A stretch of 42,403 nucleotides of DNA, from contig JASHOT010000068.1 in NCBI GenBank assembly GCA_030040965.1, forward strand, positions 1 through 42,403, given 5' to 3'. The notes below the pieces were generated by a model that did not search any database, was not told the DNA's origin, and saw only the letters and a program-made list of their open reading frames with translations. Position numbers and translations under genes: made by a program. The DNA comes from Candidatus Sulfotelmatobacter sp. (GTDB lineage: Bacteria; Acidobacteriota; Terriglobia; Terriglobales; Acidobacteriaceae). Positions within the stretch are counted from its first letter, which is position 1. Each line of letters starts with the position of its first letter. Below are positions 14,725-24,449 of the stretch, one piece after another.

Positions 14725-17604
14725 CTACGCGATCACTTCCGCCGCGACTCTCTCGGTGACGAACGCCTCGATCACGTCGCCGACCTTGACGTCGCCATAG
14801 TTCGCGATCGAGATACCGCACTCCATGCCGTTGTGAACTTCACGGGCATCGTCTTTGAAGCGGCGCAGCGATCCAACTTTGCCCTTGAAGACGACTACGT
14901 TGTCGCGCAGCAGGCGCACTTCGGAATTGTTCTTGATGAGGCCGTCGATGACGCGGCAGCCGGCCACCGCGCCGACCTTTGGGATGCGGAAGGTTTCGAG
15001 CACTTCGGCGCGGCCCTGGTACGTCTCTTTGATCGTGGGCTCGAGCAAGCCGCTCATGGCCTTCTTGATCTCGTCCTGCAATTCGTAAATGATCGAGTGC
15101 AGGCGGATATCGACTTCTTCCTGTTCGGCAAGCTCCTGCGCCTTGCGTTCGGGACGCACGTTGAAGCCGATGATGATGGCGTTCGAGGCCGAAGCCAGCA
15201 GAACGTCGGTTTCGGTGATAGCGCCAACACCGGAGCGCAGCAGCTTAAGGCGCACTTTGTCGTTCGAGAGCTTCTGCAGCAGGTCGCTGAGCACTTCGAC
15301 GGAGCCGTGCACGTCGCCTTTGAGGATAACGTTGAGTTCCTTCGTACCCGCAGTCTTGATCTGCTCGGCGAGTCCCTCGAGCGAAACGCGGGAGCTCTTG
15401 GCCAGCGCGGCTTCGCGGGCCTTCTGCTCGCGATATTCGGAGATGCCACGAGCCTTGTCGCGGTCGGCGACAACCACGAACTGATCGCCGGCCTGGGGCA
15501 GACCTTCCATGCCGAGAATTTCGACAGGCGTGGAGGGGGGAGCGGATTCGAGTCCGAGGCCGCGATCGTCAAACATGGCGCGAACTTTTCCGTAGACATT
15601 GCCGACCACGAAATTGTCGCCGGCGTTGAGCGTGCCGTTCTGCACAAGCACGGTGGCAACCGGGCCGCGTCCACGATCGAGTTTCGCTTCCAGCACGACG
15701 CCGGACGCGGCGCGATCGGGAGTCGCTTTGAGCTCGGCAAGGTCGGCGACCAGGCAGATCATTTCGAGCAGCAAATTAAGATTCGTTTTCTTCTTAGCCG
15801 AAACATCGACGAAGACCGTCTTACCACCCCAGTCTTCCGGCATCAGGCCGCGATCGGCGAGTTGCTTCTTCACGCGATCGGGCAGGGCTTCGGGCTTGTC
15901 GATCTTGTTCACGGCAACGATGATCGGCACTTCCGCGGCGTGGGCGTGATCGATGGCTTCGAGGGTCTGCGGCATAACACCGTCATCGGCGGCGACCACG
16001 AGCACGACGATGTCAGTTGCCTTGGCGCCACGCGAACGCATGCGAGTGAAGGCTTCGTGACCGGGCGTATCGAGGAAGACGATTTCGCGGCCATAGGCCG
16101 GCGATTCGGGATCGGTGATGCGAACTTTGTAAGCGCCGATGTGCTGCGTGATGCCGCCAGCTTCTCCTTCGGCGACGTTGGTCAGACGGATGGCGTCGAG
16201 CAGCGTGGTCTTGCCGTGATCGACGTGGCCCATGATCGTGACGACCGGCGGACGCGGCAGCGCTTCGGAGGCAGTTTCTTCGCTACCTGCGGCAGCTGCG
16301 TCGATATCTTTTGCCGCCTGCTCTTCAAATGTAATTACATTTGTGTCCGCACCGAAGAATCTTGCCATTTCGCTGGCCAGTTCGGCGTCGAGGGTTTGAT
16401 TGATGGTGGCGAAGACTCCGCGGGCGAGAAGACGCGAGATGAGATCTTTCGCCCGGATGTCGAGCTTCTCCGCCAGATCCTTCACGCTGATGCCTTCGGT
16501 GATGGTGATGTTGCGGGTGATGGGCAGCGGCTCGTTCGACACCACCATGCGCGGCGGCGGAACGTAGCCCTTCATCGGGCCTTCTTTGACTCCGCGGGGA
16601 ATGTAGCGCTGGCCGGGCCGGCGCGCTGGTGCGCCAGGACGGCTGCCGGGACGAACCGGTCCGGGAGGCGGAAGTCCGGGACCGACGCCGATGGGACGAG
16701 TGCCGGTTGGAGCCGATCGCGTCGGATGCATCGGCCGGCGTTCGCCGGGACGGAGCGGAGAACGCGGCGCACCGACTCCGGGCGCAGAAGGACGCGGGCG
16801 CTGGAAAATGGGCTGGCCGGGCACGGGACGTCCGGGAACCGGACGGGCGGCGATCGGCGTTCCGGGCTGGACCGTGGGCGCGGGGCGAGGCGGCGCTTTG
16901 TAAACGGGGCGCGGCCCGGTCTGCGGAACGATCATGCGCGGAGCAGGAGCTTGCGGCGCTGCGGAAGCAGGAGGCGCAGCCGGGCGCGAGGGAGCGGCAG
17001 GCGTTGGCGCAGATGCCGTGATTTGTGGCGCAATGGGCACCGGAGGCGCCGCGGCAACTGGCGGAGCGGGCGCAGGACGAGCCGGTTGAGAAACCGGAGG
17101 AGCGGGCGGAATCGCTGAAGGCGCGGGCTTTTCGGCAACTGGGGGCGCAACGACCGCGGGCCGCGCTGGCGCTGGCGGAGTTGCGGGTACAGAAGGCGTC
17201 GCGATCGGCGGAGCTGCGGGCGCGGCGGGTTTCGCGGGAGGCGGCGCGACTGCCGGTTTGGCGACAACTGTCGGAGGCGCGGCCGGGCGCGCGGGCGGTA
17301 CGACTGCTTCCTTCTGTTGCGTGATGGCTTTCAGCACATCGCCGGGACGGGAGATGTGCGACAGATCAATCTTGGTCTTGATCTCTTCTTCGCCGCGCAT
17401 GGGCCGGGCGGCTTTGGAGGGCGCAGCACCCTGCGGCTCCGACGATCCGCGAAGGTGCTGGCGCACCTTCTCCGCTTCGTGGTCCTCGAGAGAACTGGAA
17501 TGCGTTTTCTTCTCGGTCACTCCGACAAGCGGTAGCACGTCAAGAATGGCTTTGCTCTTGACTTCCAGCTCTCTGGCGAGATCGTTGATTCGAACTTTAC
17601 TCAT
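14725..17604 (-). CDS. infB: Translation initiation factor IF-2
   Basis: A 959-residue GTPase that places initiator tRNA on the 30S subunit and promotes subunit joining. It has an N-terminal IF2N helix bundle ([24 protein letters not shown]), then a long Pro/Ala-rich linker (about 60-350), then a second IF2N module ([24 protein letters not shown]). The G domain starts near residue 458: GHVDHGKTT (G1), [10 protein letters not shown] (G2), DTPGHEAF (G3), NKID (G4). Domains II-IV follow to [16 protein letters not shown]. The linker is long and strongly skewed in composition, which explains the long open frames on the opposite strand. It is downstream of nusA without the ylxR gene often found between them. 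Confidence 0.97.
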   Translation of the reverse strand: MSKVRINDLARELEVKSKAILDVLPLVGVTEKKTHSSSLEDHEAEKVRQHLRGSSEPQGAAPSKAARPMRGEEEIKTKIDLSHISRPGDVLKAITQQKEAVVPPARPAAPPTVVAKPAVAPPPAKPAAPAAPPIATPSVPATPPAPARPAVVAPPVAEKPAPSAIPPAPPVSQPARPAPAPPVAAAPPVPIAPQITASAPTPAAPSRPAAPPASAAPQAPAPRMIVPQTGPRPVYKAPPRPAPTVQPGTPIAARPVPGRPVPGQPIFQRPRPSAPGVGAPRSPLRPGERRPMHPTRSAPTGTRPIGVGPGLPPPGPVRPGSRPGAPARRPGQRYIPRGVKEGPMKGYVPPPRMVVSNEPLPITRNITITEGISVKDLAEKLDIRAKDLISRLLARGVFATINQTLDAELASEMARFFGADTNVITFEEQAAKDIDAAAAGSEETASEALPRPPVVTIMGHVDHGKTTLLDAIRLTNVAEGEAGGITQHIGAYKVRITDPESPAYGREIVFLDTPGHEAFTRMRSRGAKATDIVVLVVAADDGVMPQTLEAIDHAHAAEVPIIVAVNKIDKPEALPDRVKKQLADRGLMPEDWGGKTVFVDVSAKKKTNLNLLLEMICLVADLAELKATPDRAASGVVLEAKLDRGRGPVATVLVQNGTLNAGDNFVVGNVYGKVRAMFDDRGLGLESAPPSTPVEILGMEGLPQAGDQFVVVADRDKARGISEYREQKAREAALAKSSRVSLEGLAEQIKTAGTKELNVILKGDVHGSVEVLSDLLQKLSNDKVRLKLLRSGVGAITETDVLLASASNAIIIGFNVRPERKAQELAEQEEVDIRLHSIIYELQDEIKKAMSGLLEPTIKETYQGRAEVLETFRIPKVGAVAGCRVIDGLIKNNSEVRLLRDNVVVFKGKVGSLRRFKDDAREVHNGMECGISIANYGDVKVGDVIEAFVTERVAAEVIA

Positions 17605-17707
17605 CCGGCCTTTCTTGTACCCCGCGTTATGCCTAAGTCTTCATCGCAGCCTCACGGAGTTCAGTTTTTGCATGGGCACGTCCCAGTACGCTTTGAACGT
17701 GCCATAG

Positions 17708-19168
17708 TTATTCGGTTGATTGCGAGCCGTGATCAGGCCCGTGCTCTTCTTGTTCCGCCGGGGCCGTCTCGGCTTGTTCCCCGGATTCCGAGGACTCTGC
17801 CGGTTGCGCATCGGCGGCGGCTTCAGCCGTTTCTTCAGGAGCGGCTTCGGCGGCGATCTCCTCGACTACGCCTTCGCCCTCGGCGGCGCCTTCCAGGCTG
17901 GCAAAATAATTATTCACCGCCAGGCTGATTTTTTCCACCGTCTTGGGGCCAATGCCTTCAATCGCCTCAAGCTGCTCAGGCGTCATGTCGGCGAGAGCTT
18001 CGACCGTAGTTACGCCTGCAGCCGTCAGCTTCTCGACGACGCCCTCGCCAAGTCCGGGAACGCTTTCCAGCGGCGTGGTCGGCGCAGGAGCCATCGCCGC
18101 CATCTGCTGCTCGACTTCCTGGCGCTTTTCTTCTTCGCTCTTGATGTCGATTTTCCATCCCAACAGCTTCGCTGCCAGGCGGACATTCTGTCCCTTCTTG
18201 CCAATCGCAAGCGAGAGCTGGCTATCGTCGACGACAACTTCCAGATGCTTCTCCCCGCTATCAATCACGGTGACGCGGCTGACTTTCGCCGGCTGCAGAG
18301 CTTTTTCGGCAAAGGTGACCGCGTCTTCGTGATACTCGATGATGTCGATCTTCTCGCCGCGCAGCTCGCGGATGATCGATTGCACGCGCATGCCCTTCAT
18401 GCCGACGCAGGCGCCGACTGCGTCGACGTCTTTGTCTTTCGACATGACGGCAATCTTGGTGCGCTCGCCGGCTTCGCGGGCGATGGCGCGAATAACGACG
18501 GTACCGTCGTAGATTTCCGGAACCTCGGTCTGGAACAGATGCTGCACCAGCTCCGGCGCCGCGCGCGACACAACCACGCCGGGACCTTTTGAGGCTCGCT
18601 CGACGCGAGCTATGACCGCCCGGACGCGCTCGCCGATGGCGAACGATTCCAGCCGCGACTGCTCCTTGCGCGGCATGCGCCCTTCGGCCTTGCCGATGTC
18701 GAAAATCACATCCGGTCCTTCGACGCGCTTCACGGTCGCGTTGACAATCTCGCCGACCCGGCCGATGTACTCGTTGTAGACCGTGTCGCGCTCGGCCTCT
18801 CGCACTTTCTGGAAAATGACCTGCTTGGCCAGTTGCGCGGCGATGCGGCCGAGAATTCCGTCGATTGTCTTCGGAATCAGCAACTCGCCGCCGACTTCCA
18901 GGCTGGGATCGACCTTGCGCGCGTCGTCGACCGTGATCTGCAGGTTGGGATCTTCGATCTGCTCGGGCGTCTCCACAACACTCTTCACGACATAGGCGCT
19001 GATCTTGCCCGATTCCTTGTCGAGTTTGGCGCGGAAATTTTCCTGCGACTTGTAGTGCTTGCGCGTAGCCATAACAATGGCGTCTTCCACCGCGCTGACT
19101 ACAATCTGCGGATCGATTCCCTTTTCCCGGCTCACGCCTTCGATGATGTTGTAGAGCTCGCTTGGCAT
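17708..19168 (-). CDS. nusA: Transcription termination/antitermination factor NusA
   Basis: A 486-residue RNA polymerase-binding factor. N-terminal domain (about 1-125), S1 domain (GEIVNATVKRVEGPDVIFDIGKAEGRMPRKEQ), two KH domains (GACVGMKGMRVQSIIRELRGEKIDII and LSLAIGKKGQNVRLAAKLLGWKIDI), then a helix-hairpin-helix pair (VPGLGEGVVEKLTAAGVTTVEALADM and IEGIGPKTVEKI), and an acidic Ala/Glu-rich tail of about 60 residues. The order rimP-nusA-infB is the usual one. The 103 bases from 17605 to 17707 hold no ylxR and no other gene. Confidence 0.96.
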   Translation of the reverse strand: MPSELYNIIEGVSREKGIDPQIVVSAVEDAIVMATRKHYKSQENFRAKLDKESGKISAYVVKSVVETPEQIEDPNLQITVDDARKVDPSLEVGGELLIPKTIDGILGRIAAQLAKQVIFQKVREAERDTVYNEYIGRVGEIVNATVKRVEGPDVIFDIGKAEGRMPRKEQSRLESFAIGERVRAVIARVERASKGPGVVVSRAAPELVQHLFQTEVPEIYDGTVVIRAIAREAGERTKIAVMSKDKDVDAVGACVGMKGMRVQSIIRELRGEKIDIIEYHEDAVTFAEKALQPAKVSRVTVIDSGEKHLEVVVDDSQLSLAIGKKGQNVRLAAKLLGWKIDIKSEEEKRQEVEQQMAAMAPAPTTPLESVPGLGEGVVEKLTAAGVTTVEALADMTPEQLEAIEGIGPKTVEKISLAVNNYFASLEGAAEGEGVVEEIAAEAAPEETAEAAADAQPAESSESGEQAETAPAEQEEHGPDHGSQSTE

Positions 19169-19176
19169 AAGAACCT

Positions 19177-19271
19177 AAGTTTCAGAGTTTCAATGTTTCA
19201 ATGTTTCAAGGGGAAGACATCGCCCGCGCGATTTCGTCTTTGCAACCTTGAACCTTTGCCACTTTGAAACT
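19177..19271. repeat. TTTCAA/TTGAAA word repeat between rimP and nusA
   Basis: GTTTCAGAGTTTCAATG, GTTTCAATG and GTTTCAAGG at 19179-19210 are followed, after about 30 unrelated bases, by the complementary words CCTTGAACC and CTTTGAAAC (19246-19270). The same vocabulary recurs at 31080-31149 and 35563-35648. Confidence 0.7.
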
Positions 19272-19817
19272 TTATATTTCCGGAACCAGATTCGCCTTTT
19301 CCACGTTGGCGAATTCGATTTCAATTTTCTGTCCCGCGGCCGCGCCCATCTTCTTGCGCGACTTGTGACTGGCCACGCTCAAATCCAGCGTCAATCGGCC
19401 ATCGGCAAAACTTTCCAGCCGTCCTTCAAAGTGCCGGTTGTTGTTGACCGGTTCGCGCGTCATCAATTTGATGCGACTGCCGGTGAAACGACTGAAGTCC
19501 GCAGCCTTCGTCAACTTCCGATCCAGCCCGGGCGACGAAACCTCCAGCGTGTACGATCCCGGCATCACATCTTCGACGTCGAGAATCGTGCCGAACTCGC
19601 GGCTGAAGTTGGCGCAGTCTTCATGCGTCACACCGTGCGCCACTCCGGCCAGAGGATCCGTTTGCGCTCCCGGCGCGTCGGGCGGCTTTTTATCCAGAAA
19701 GACGCGCAGCATGCGCGCCTTGCCTCCTCCGAGGAACTCGACTTCGACCACTTCGAGTCCGCTGGAAGCAGCGACGCGCTCCGCGATCTCCCGTACCCGA
19801 TCAACGTCAAGCGCCAT
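19272..19817 (-). CDS. rimP: Ribosome maturation factor RimP
   Basis: A 181-residue protein for 30S maturation, first gene of rimP-nusA-infB. Visible family features: VREIAERVAASSGLEVVEVEFLGGGKARMLRVFLDK, then DCANFSREFGTILDVEDVMPGSYTLEVSSPGLDRKLTKAADFSRFTGSRIKL. These are the two RimP domains, with the conserved YxLEVSSPGLDRxL motif. A loop of about 20 residues (PPDAPGAQTDPLAGVAHGVTHE) is longer than usual. A terminator-like hairpin lies 50 bases upstream of the ATG in the leader. Confidence 0.93.
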   Translation of the reverse strand: MALDVDRVREIAERVAASSGLEVVEVEFLGGGKARMLRVFLDKKPPDAPGAQTDPLAGVAHGVTHEDCANFSREFGTILDVEDVMPGSYTLEVSSPGLDRKLTKAADFSRFTGSRIKLMTREPVNNNRHFEGRLESFADGRLTLDLSVASHKSRKKMGAAAGQKIEIEFANVEKANLVPEI

Positions 19818-19866
19818 GAATCCAATAGCTTACAGGCGATGGCTCTGACACCTGAGAGGCTCCAAC

Positions 19867-19889
19867 GAAAAAGTGGGCTTGCGCCCACT
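19867..19889 (-). terminator. Intrinsic terminator upstream of rimP (attenuator candidate)
   Basis: On the minus strand AGTGGGC (19889-19883) pairs with GCCCACT (19878-19872) around GCAA, followed by TTTTT (19871-19867). It either ends transcripts of the membrane-protein gene stopping at 20024, or, if the promoter at 19935-19964 is used, acts as a leader attenuator of rimP-nusA-infB. Confidence 0.7.
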
Positions 19890-19934
19890 GGTGTGCTTCG
19901 CCAAATGCCGGTACACAGCAGTTACTCGTCGTCT

Positions 19935-19964
19935 AATATACGCCCGCGCGGGGGGAAAAGACAA
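19935..19964 (-). promoter_or_regulatory. rimP: Possible promoter of rimP-nusA-infB
   Basis: On the minus strand TTGTCT (19964-19959), an 18-base spacer and TATATT (19940-19935). A start near 19928 gives a 110-base leader containing the terminator hairpin. Prediction by eye only. Confidence 0.35.
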
Positions 19965-20023
19965 ACGGGGTGGTCACGCGTGAAAAGGCCTGAGTTGTTA
20001 CCGCCCGACGCCAATACACACCG

Positions 20024-20482
20024 TTACACGCGCCGGAACGGCACCAATCGCTGAGCATCTCGGACTGCGCGAGAATCGGAAGCTCTTATATGGGCCCATA
20101 GCAGGAGTCCACTAAGCAGTACCCACACTGCCACGTACGTAGACCCTTGCAATACGAGCGAGCGACCAAATATCTCGAATCCAAAAATGATCCATGCGCA
20201 GGAGTGGGTGGCGTACCACGCCAGGGCTGAAATGGCAGCCCCAAGAAACGCACCAAGCCGCGCCAGATGGTAATAGCCGAGGAAGACAGGAAGCACCGAT
20301 ACAAAGGTGGCCCCGAAGTTTATGAATGGATCGAGTTGACGGGAGGGACCGAGGAAACGATTCCACGAAACACCATCAGCCGGAATCGAAGCAAGGGCAA
20401 CAGCAAGCGAAATCACGGCGGCGCTCACCGAAGCCACGAGGAAAACCTGCGCTCGGCTAAGGATGTGAAATTTCTGCCACAT
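20024..20482 (-). CDS. Small multipass membrane protein
   Basis: A 152-residue protein with four hydrophobic helices: VFLVASVSAAVISLAVALA, FGATFVSVLPVFLGYYHLA, LGAFLGAAISALAWYATHS and STYVAVWVLLSGLLLWAH. It ends in a basic tail (RDAQRLVPFRRV). I recognise no family. Its base composition is less GC-rich and codon use less biased than in flanking genes, which could mean recent acquisition. A terminator hairpin lies 135 bases downstream. It is divergent from the toxin-antitoxin pair. Confidence 0.6.
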   Translation of the reverse strand: MWQKFHILSRAQVFLVASVSAAVISLAVALASIPADGVSWNRFLGPSRQLDPFINFGATFVSVLPVFLGYYHLARLGAFLGAAISALAWYATHSCAWIIFGFEIFGRSLVLQGSTYVAVWVLLSGLLLWAHIRASDSRAVRDAQRLVPFRRV

Positions 20483-20572
20483 CGACAGTCATTATAAACA
20501 AGGACGCACTTTGACGATTCTTTTCGTAGCTAACGTAACCTCTCATTACCGCCGCATACGCGACTCCCGCAT

Positions 20573-20599
20573 TTGCCCAACCCTGCCGCTTTCTACAAT
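20573..20599 (+). promoter_or_regulatory. Promoter-like block, copy 1
   Basis: TTGCCC (20573-20578), then 15 bases including CTGCCGCT, then TACAAT (20594-20599). Nearly the same block, with better 17-base spacing, precedes guaB at 21540-21568. No gene starts immediately after this copy; the tacA promoter is 43 bases further on. Confidence 0.35.
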
Positions 20600-20641
20600 A
20601 AAACCTTGACCCGCGCTGATAGGCGAGGCTCCCTCGCACTC

Positions 20642-20670
20642 TTGACGTGTGTGGCATTTTGCCGTACACT
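20642..20670 (+). promoter_or_regulatory. Promoter and putative operator of tacAT
   Basis: TTGACG (20642-20647), 17-base spacer, TACACT (20665-20670). The spacer contains an imperfect inverted repeat, GTGTGGCA against TGCCGTACAC, a natural operator position for autorepression by the ribbon-helix-helix antitoxin. Confidence 0.6.
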
Positions 20671-20688
20671 TAAATCGAGGCAACTTCC

Positions 20689-20964
20689 ATGGCAACCGCA
20701 GCACGAACCGAGCGTCTGGATGCCCGCGTGAGCCGCGAGGAGAAAGAAATGATCGAAACTGCGGCCAACCTTCGCGGCACGTCTTTTTCCGATTTCGTCC
20801 GCATGGTTACGAAAGAGGCGGCTCTCAAAACCATCCGCGAACACGAAGTCCTCACCTTGTCGGAGGAATCGAGGCGTGTTTTCGTTGAAGCGCTGCTCGA
20901 TCCCCCTAAGCCCAACGCCAAGCTGATTGCAGCCGCGCGACGCCTTCGCCAGGAGGTCGGCTAG
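20689..20964 (+). CDS. DUF1778/TacA-type antitoxin (ribbon-helix-helix)
   Basis: A 91-residue protein. The N-terminal RERLDARVSREEKEMIETAANLRG-type segment (residues about 7-30: TERLDARVSREEKEMIE) is the RHH DNA-binding arm of DUF1778 antitoxins. The C-terminal part (LTLSEESRRVFVEALLDPPKPNAKL) is the toxin-neutralising tail with the conserved F-x-x-A-L-x-x-P-P-x-P-N. It binds its own promoter in known systems and blocks the acetyl-CoA site of the partner toxin. The toxin start follows directly after the stop codon. Confidence 0.9.
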   Translation: MATAARTERLDARVSREEKEMIETAANLRGTSFSDFVRMVTKEAALKTIREHEVLTLSEESRRVFVEALLDPPKPNAKLIAAARRLRQEVG

Positions 20965-21513
20965 TTGTTTTCTCAGCCGAATCCGCAGAAGCTCAGATTC
21001 CAATTCGAGCCGCTCGACAAAAAGAAACACGATCGGGCGGCTTTTTCGTGCGAGCATGAACCTCTCAACAGGTATCTGCGCGAACAGGCGAGTCAGGACA
21101 TCAAGAAACGAGTGGCCGCAGTCTACGTTCTTACTGCGGACGGGAAAACAATCGCCGGATACTTTACTCTTTCGCAGTACGCGATCGATCCGGGAGACCT
21201 GCCGACTGAAGTCGCTAAGAAACTGCGTGCCCCGAAATATGAAAGGCTCCCAGCGACACTGCTCGGACGACTGGCGCGCAGCCAGGAATTCAGGGGCATG
21301 GGTGTGGGAGGAATGCTCCTGGCCGAGGCCTTGCGACGCTCGCTCGTGCACAGCCAGCTCATCGCCTCATTCGCCGTCGTTGTCGATGCAAAGGACGACA
21401 CGGCCGTCGCTTTCTACCGGTCATACGGGTTCATCGGTCTGCCCGGTCACGCGAATCGGATGTTCCTCCCGATGCAGAGCATCCAGCAGCTCTTCCCTGA
21501 GATTGCGCCTTAA
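20965..21513 (+). CDS. GNAT toxin of TacT type
   Basis: A 182-residue GNAT acetyltransferase. Typical TacT features: FSCEHEPLNRYLREQASQDIKKRVAAVYVL, GYFTLSQYAI, LPATLLGRLARSQEFRGMGVGGMLLAEALRR (acetyl-CoA loop with Q/R-x-x-G-x-G) and AVAFYRSYGF. Known TacT enzymes acetylate the amino group of charged tRNAs and stop translation; that activity is inferred here from the DUF1778 pairing. The start is TTG at 20965, right after the antitoxin stop, with a strong AGGAGGT at 20951-20957. The first 20 residues are more basic than usual. Confidence 0.88.
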   Translation: MFSQPNPQKLRFQFEPLDKKKHDRAAFSCEHEPLNRYLREQASQDIKKRVAAVYVLTADGKTIAGYFTLSQYAIDPGDLPTEVAKKLRAPKYERLPATLLGRLARSQEFRGMGVGGMLLAEALRRSLVHSQLIASFAVVVDAKDDTAVAFYRSYGFIGLPGHANRMFLPMQSIQQLFPEIAP

Positions 21514-21539
21514 CCTTCCCAACAAAAGTGCTTCCTCAT

Positions 21540-21568
21540 TTGCCCAATCTCCTGCCGCTCTCTACAAT
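21540..21568 (+). promoter_or_regulatory. guaB: guaB promoter (copy 2 of a repeated block)
   Basis: TTGCCC (21540-21545), exactly 17 bases, TACAAT (21563-21568). A start near 21575 gives a leader of about 30 bases with GGGAGA before the ATG. The block from CATTTGCCC to TACAAT is shared with 20571-20599. Confidence 0.6.
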
Positions 21569-21599
21569 GAGGAATCACCCACTCCCGGGAGACTCCTGA

Positions 21600-23111
<1,512 letters not shown>

Positions 23112-23189
23112 CTCAGAGTCTGTGACGAAATTGCAAAGAAGCGGCCCATCCTTCCTGCATTCTCCGAAGGGGGACGGTCCTCAGCCCGC

Positions 23190-23642
23190 TTGAGCAGCGA
23201 TCGCCACGAAGTCCTGAAAGCCTGGATCGCCGCGATTTTGTGGCTGATCGTCATTGCCATTGAATCGACGAAGTATCTTTCGGCGAGCAACACCAGCCGC
23301 GTTCTCTATCCCATCCTGCATTTTCTGTTTGGCCTGAGCTGGGAGCAGTTCGAGCCGTGGCATTTCTTGCTGCGCAAGGCGGGCCACGTCTTTGGCTACG
23401 GGCTGCTGAGCATTCTGCTGTTTCGCGCATGGCGTGAAACGCTACCTTCAGTACGCGGTGCGCGCTGGACCTGGCGATGGGCGAGCATCGCCGTCTTTGG
23501 AACGGCGCTGGTGGCGAGCCTTGACGAGTGGCACCAGAGCTACATTCCATCGCGTACGGGAACCGTGCGGGATGTCATCCTTGACACCTGTGCCGGCATC
23601 GCGGCGCAAATCCTGTTGTGGCTCGTGAGCGCGCAGCGTTAA
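23190..23642 (+). CDS. VanZ-family membrane protein
   Basis: A 150-residue protein with four hydrophobic helices and the VanZ signatures LRKAGHVFGYGLLSILLFRA and ASLDEWHQSYIPSRTGTVRDVILDTCAG. VanZ homologues are associated with teicoplanin resistance in one context but are widespread membrane proteins without a settled role. The start is TTG at 23190; GGGGGACGG upstream is a loose ribosome site. Its stop overlaps that of the convergent small gene by four bases. Confidence 0.85.
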   Translation: MSSDRHEVLKAWIAAILWLIVIAIESTKYLSASNTSRVLYPILHFLFGLSWEQFEPWHFLLRKAGHVFGYGLLSILLFRAWRETLPSVRGARWTWRWASIAVFGTALVASLDEWHQSYIPSRTGTVRDVILDTCAGIAAQILLWLVSAQR

Positions 23643-23950
23643 TCCCGCGGCTTCGGTGGAACAGGGGGCGCGACTTTCTGATTCCACACGTACAGGAAGT
23701 TCTTGTCGCTGGCCGTAGCCACCTTAAGGTCCGCTTTGTGCGTAGCGCGATTCAGCGCGGAGCGGACTTTTTCCTTGCTTTCCGCCAACTCGGCGAGCGG
23801 CACTTTGATCGCCATGCCTTCCTTCACCTGACTGAGATCGGAAAGGATCTGGTCGACAATCCCCTTGTGCTTGCCGTTTCTCCCCTGCGGAACATCCGGG
23901 ATAGACATGGTTTTGAAATTCATGGGTGAGAGATTGCGTCTTCCAGTCAT
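23639..23950 (-). CDS. Conserved-looking small protein of unknown function, with operator-like leader
   Basis: A 103-residue soluble protein. The middle (KGIVDQILSDLSQVKEGMAIKVPLAELAESKEKVRSALNRATHKADLKVATASDKNF, of which the helix-rich KEKVRSALNRATHKA stands out) looks like a small alpha/beta domain, followed by LYVWNQ and a Pro-rich tail. ATG 23950 has AGGAG seven bases upstream. I do not recognise a family. The leader is AT-rich and contains an inverted repeat at 23989-24006 overlapping a likely promoter, so regulation is probable; a DNA-binding or phage/plasmid-maintenance role is conceivable but unsupported. Confidence 0.6.
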   Translation of the reverse strand: MTGRRNLSPMNFKTMSIPDVPQGRNGKHKGIVDQILSDLSQVKEGMAIKVPLAELAESKEKVRSALNRATHKADLKVATASDKNFLYVWNQKVAPPVPPKPRD

Positions 23951-23988
23951 CGCAAAACTCCTAAAAGATAAACTATCGTTAAACTCCG

Positions 23989-24025
23989 TATCGTAATCGT
24001 ACGATAGCGTAACGTTATATGTCAA
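23989..24025 (-). promoter_or_regulatory. Promoter with overlapping ATCGT operator repeats
   Basis: On the minus strand TTGACA (24025-24020), an 18-base spacer and TACGAT (24001-23996). TATCGT and ACGATA (23989-24006) form a dyad centred on the -10 box. A further ACTATCGTTA lies at 23972-23981, and AACGTTA at 24011-24017. The density of ATCGT/ACGAT half sites suggests a repressor-controlled promoter. Confidence 0.5.
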
Positions 24026-24221
24026 GTAAAACAAACGTATCAGTACATCGCGAAGCCGAAGCGCATCGGATGCGCTGATTCGCGCAGAAGCGACGGCAAA
24101 TGCCGTTGTTTCGTCGATGCGACCCGCAACAGCTCAGAGCAGCAAGATGCTAAAGATTTTCCCCGTATGATTCGCCGCTTGCTATGTTCGAGTACGCAAG
24201 TCGAGTTTGGGGGCAATCACA

Positions 24222-24449
24222 ATGGCGAAAGCAAAAATGGCCGAATCCAAAACGCGTTTTGAGCAGGTTCCGCTGGCGGTAGTCAAGGAAGTTGCAGAAG
24301 AAGATGTGGTCTTCCCACGGTTGCATCGCGTGGTTTGCGCGATATGCGGAAAGCCAATCGATCTGATCCACTGCAAAACCGACGAACGTGGCAATGCCGT
24401 ACACGACACCTGCTATCTAATGAAGATGTCACGGGCCCGGATACGGTGA
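24222..24449 (+). CDS. Small protein with a Cys/His cluster
   Basis: Seventy-five residues. A basic N-terminal part (MAKAKMAESKTRFEQVP) is followed by VVCAICGKPIDLIHCKTDERGNAVHDTCY, where CxxC, a later HC and a final HxxC could bind zinc. ATG 24222 is preceded by GGGGGC; an in-frame TTG at 24207 is an alternative. Its 3' end overlaps the end of the converging MFS gene by 37 bases. It resembles small acidobacterial proteins of unknown function; no role can be named. Confidence 0.6.
   Translation: MAKAKMAESKTRFEQVPLAVVKEVAEEDVVFPRLHRVVCAICGKPIDLIHCKTDERGNAVHDTCYLMKMSRARIR

Noticed and set aside
14470-17118. A very long open frame (882 codons) on the plus strand opposite infB
   Set aside because: It mirrors the Pro/Ala-rich, GC-biased IF-2 linker and G domain. 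Its own translation is Arg/Gly/Asp-rich filler without recognisable domains, and infB is certain.
17605-17707. A ylxR gene expected between nusA and infB
   Set aside because: The 103 bases are too short for it and none of the frames shows the family pattern.
20593-21351. A 252-codon open frame on the minus strand opposite tacAT
   Set aside because: The plus strand carries two clear family proteins with a Shine-Dalgarno and promoter; the minus frame has no recognisable domain.
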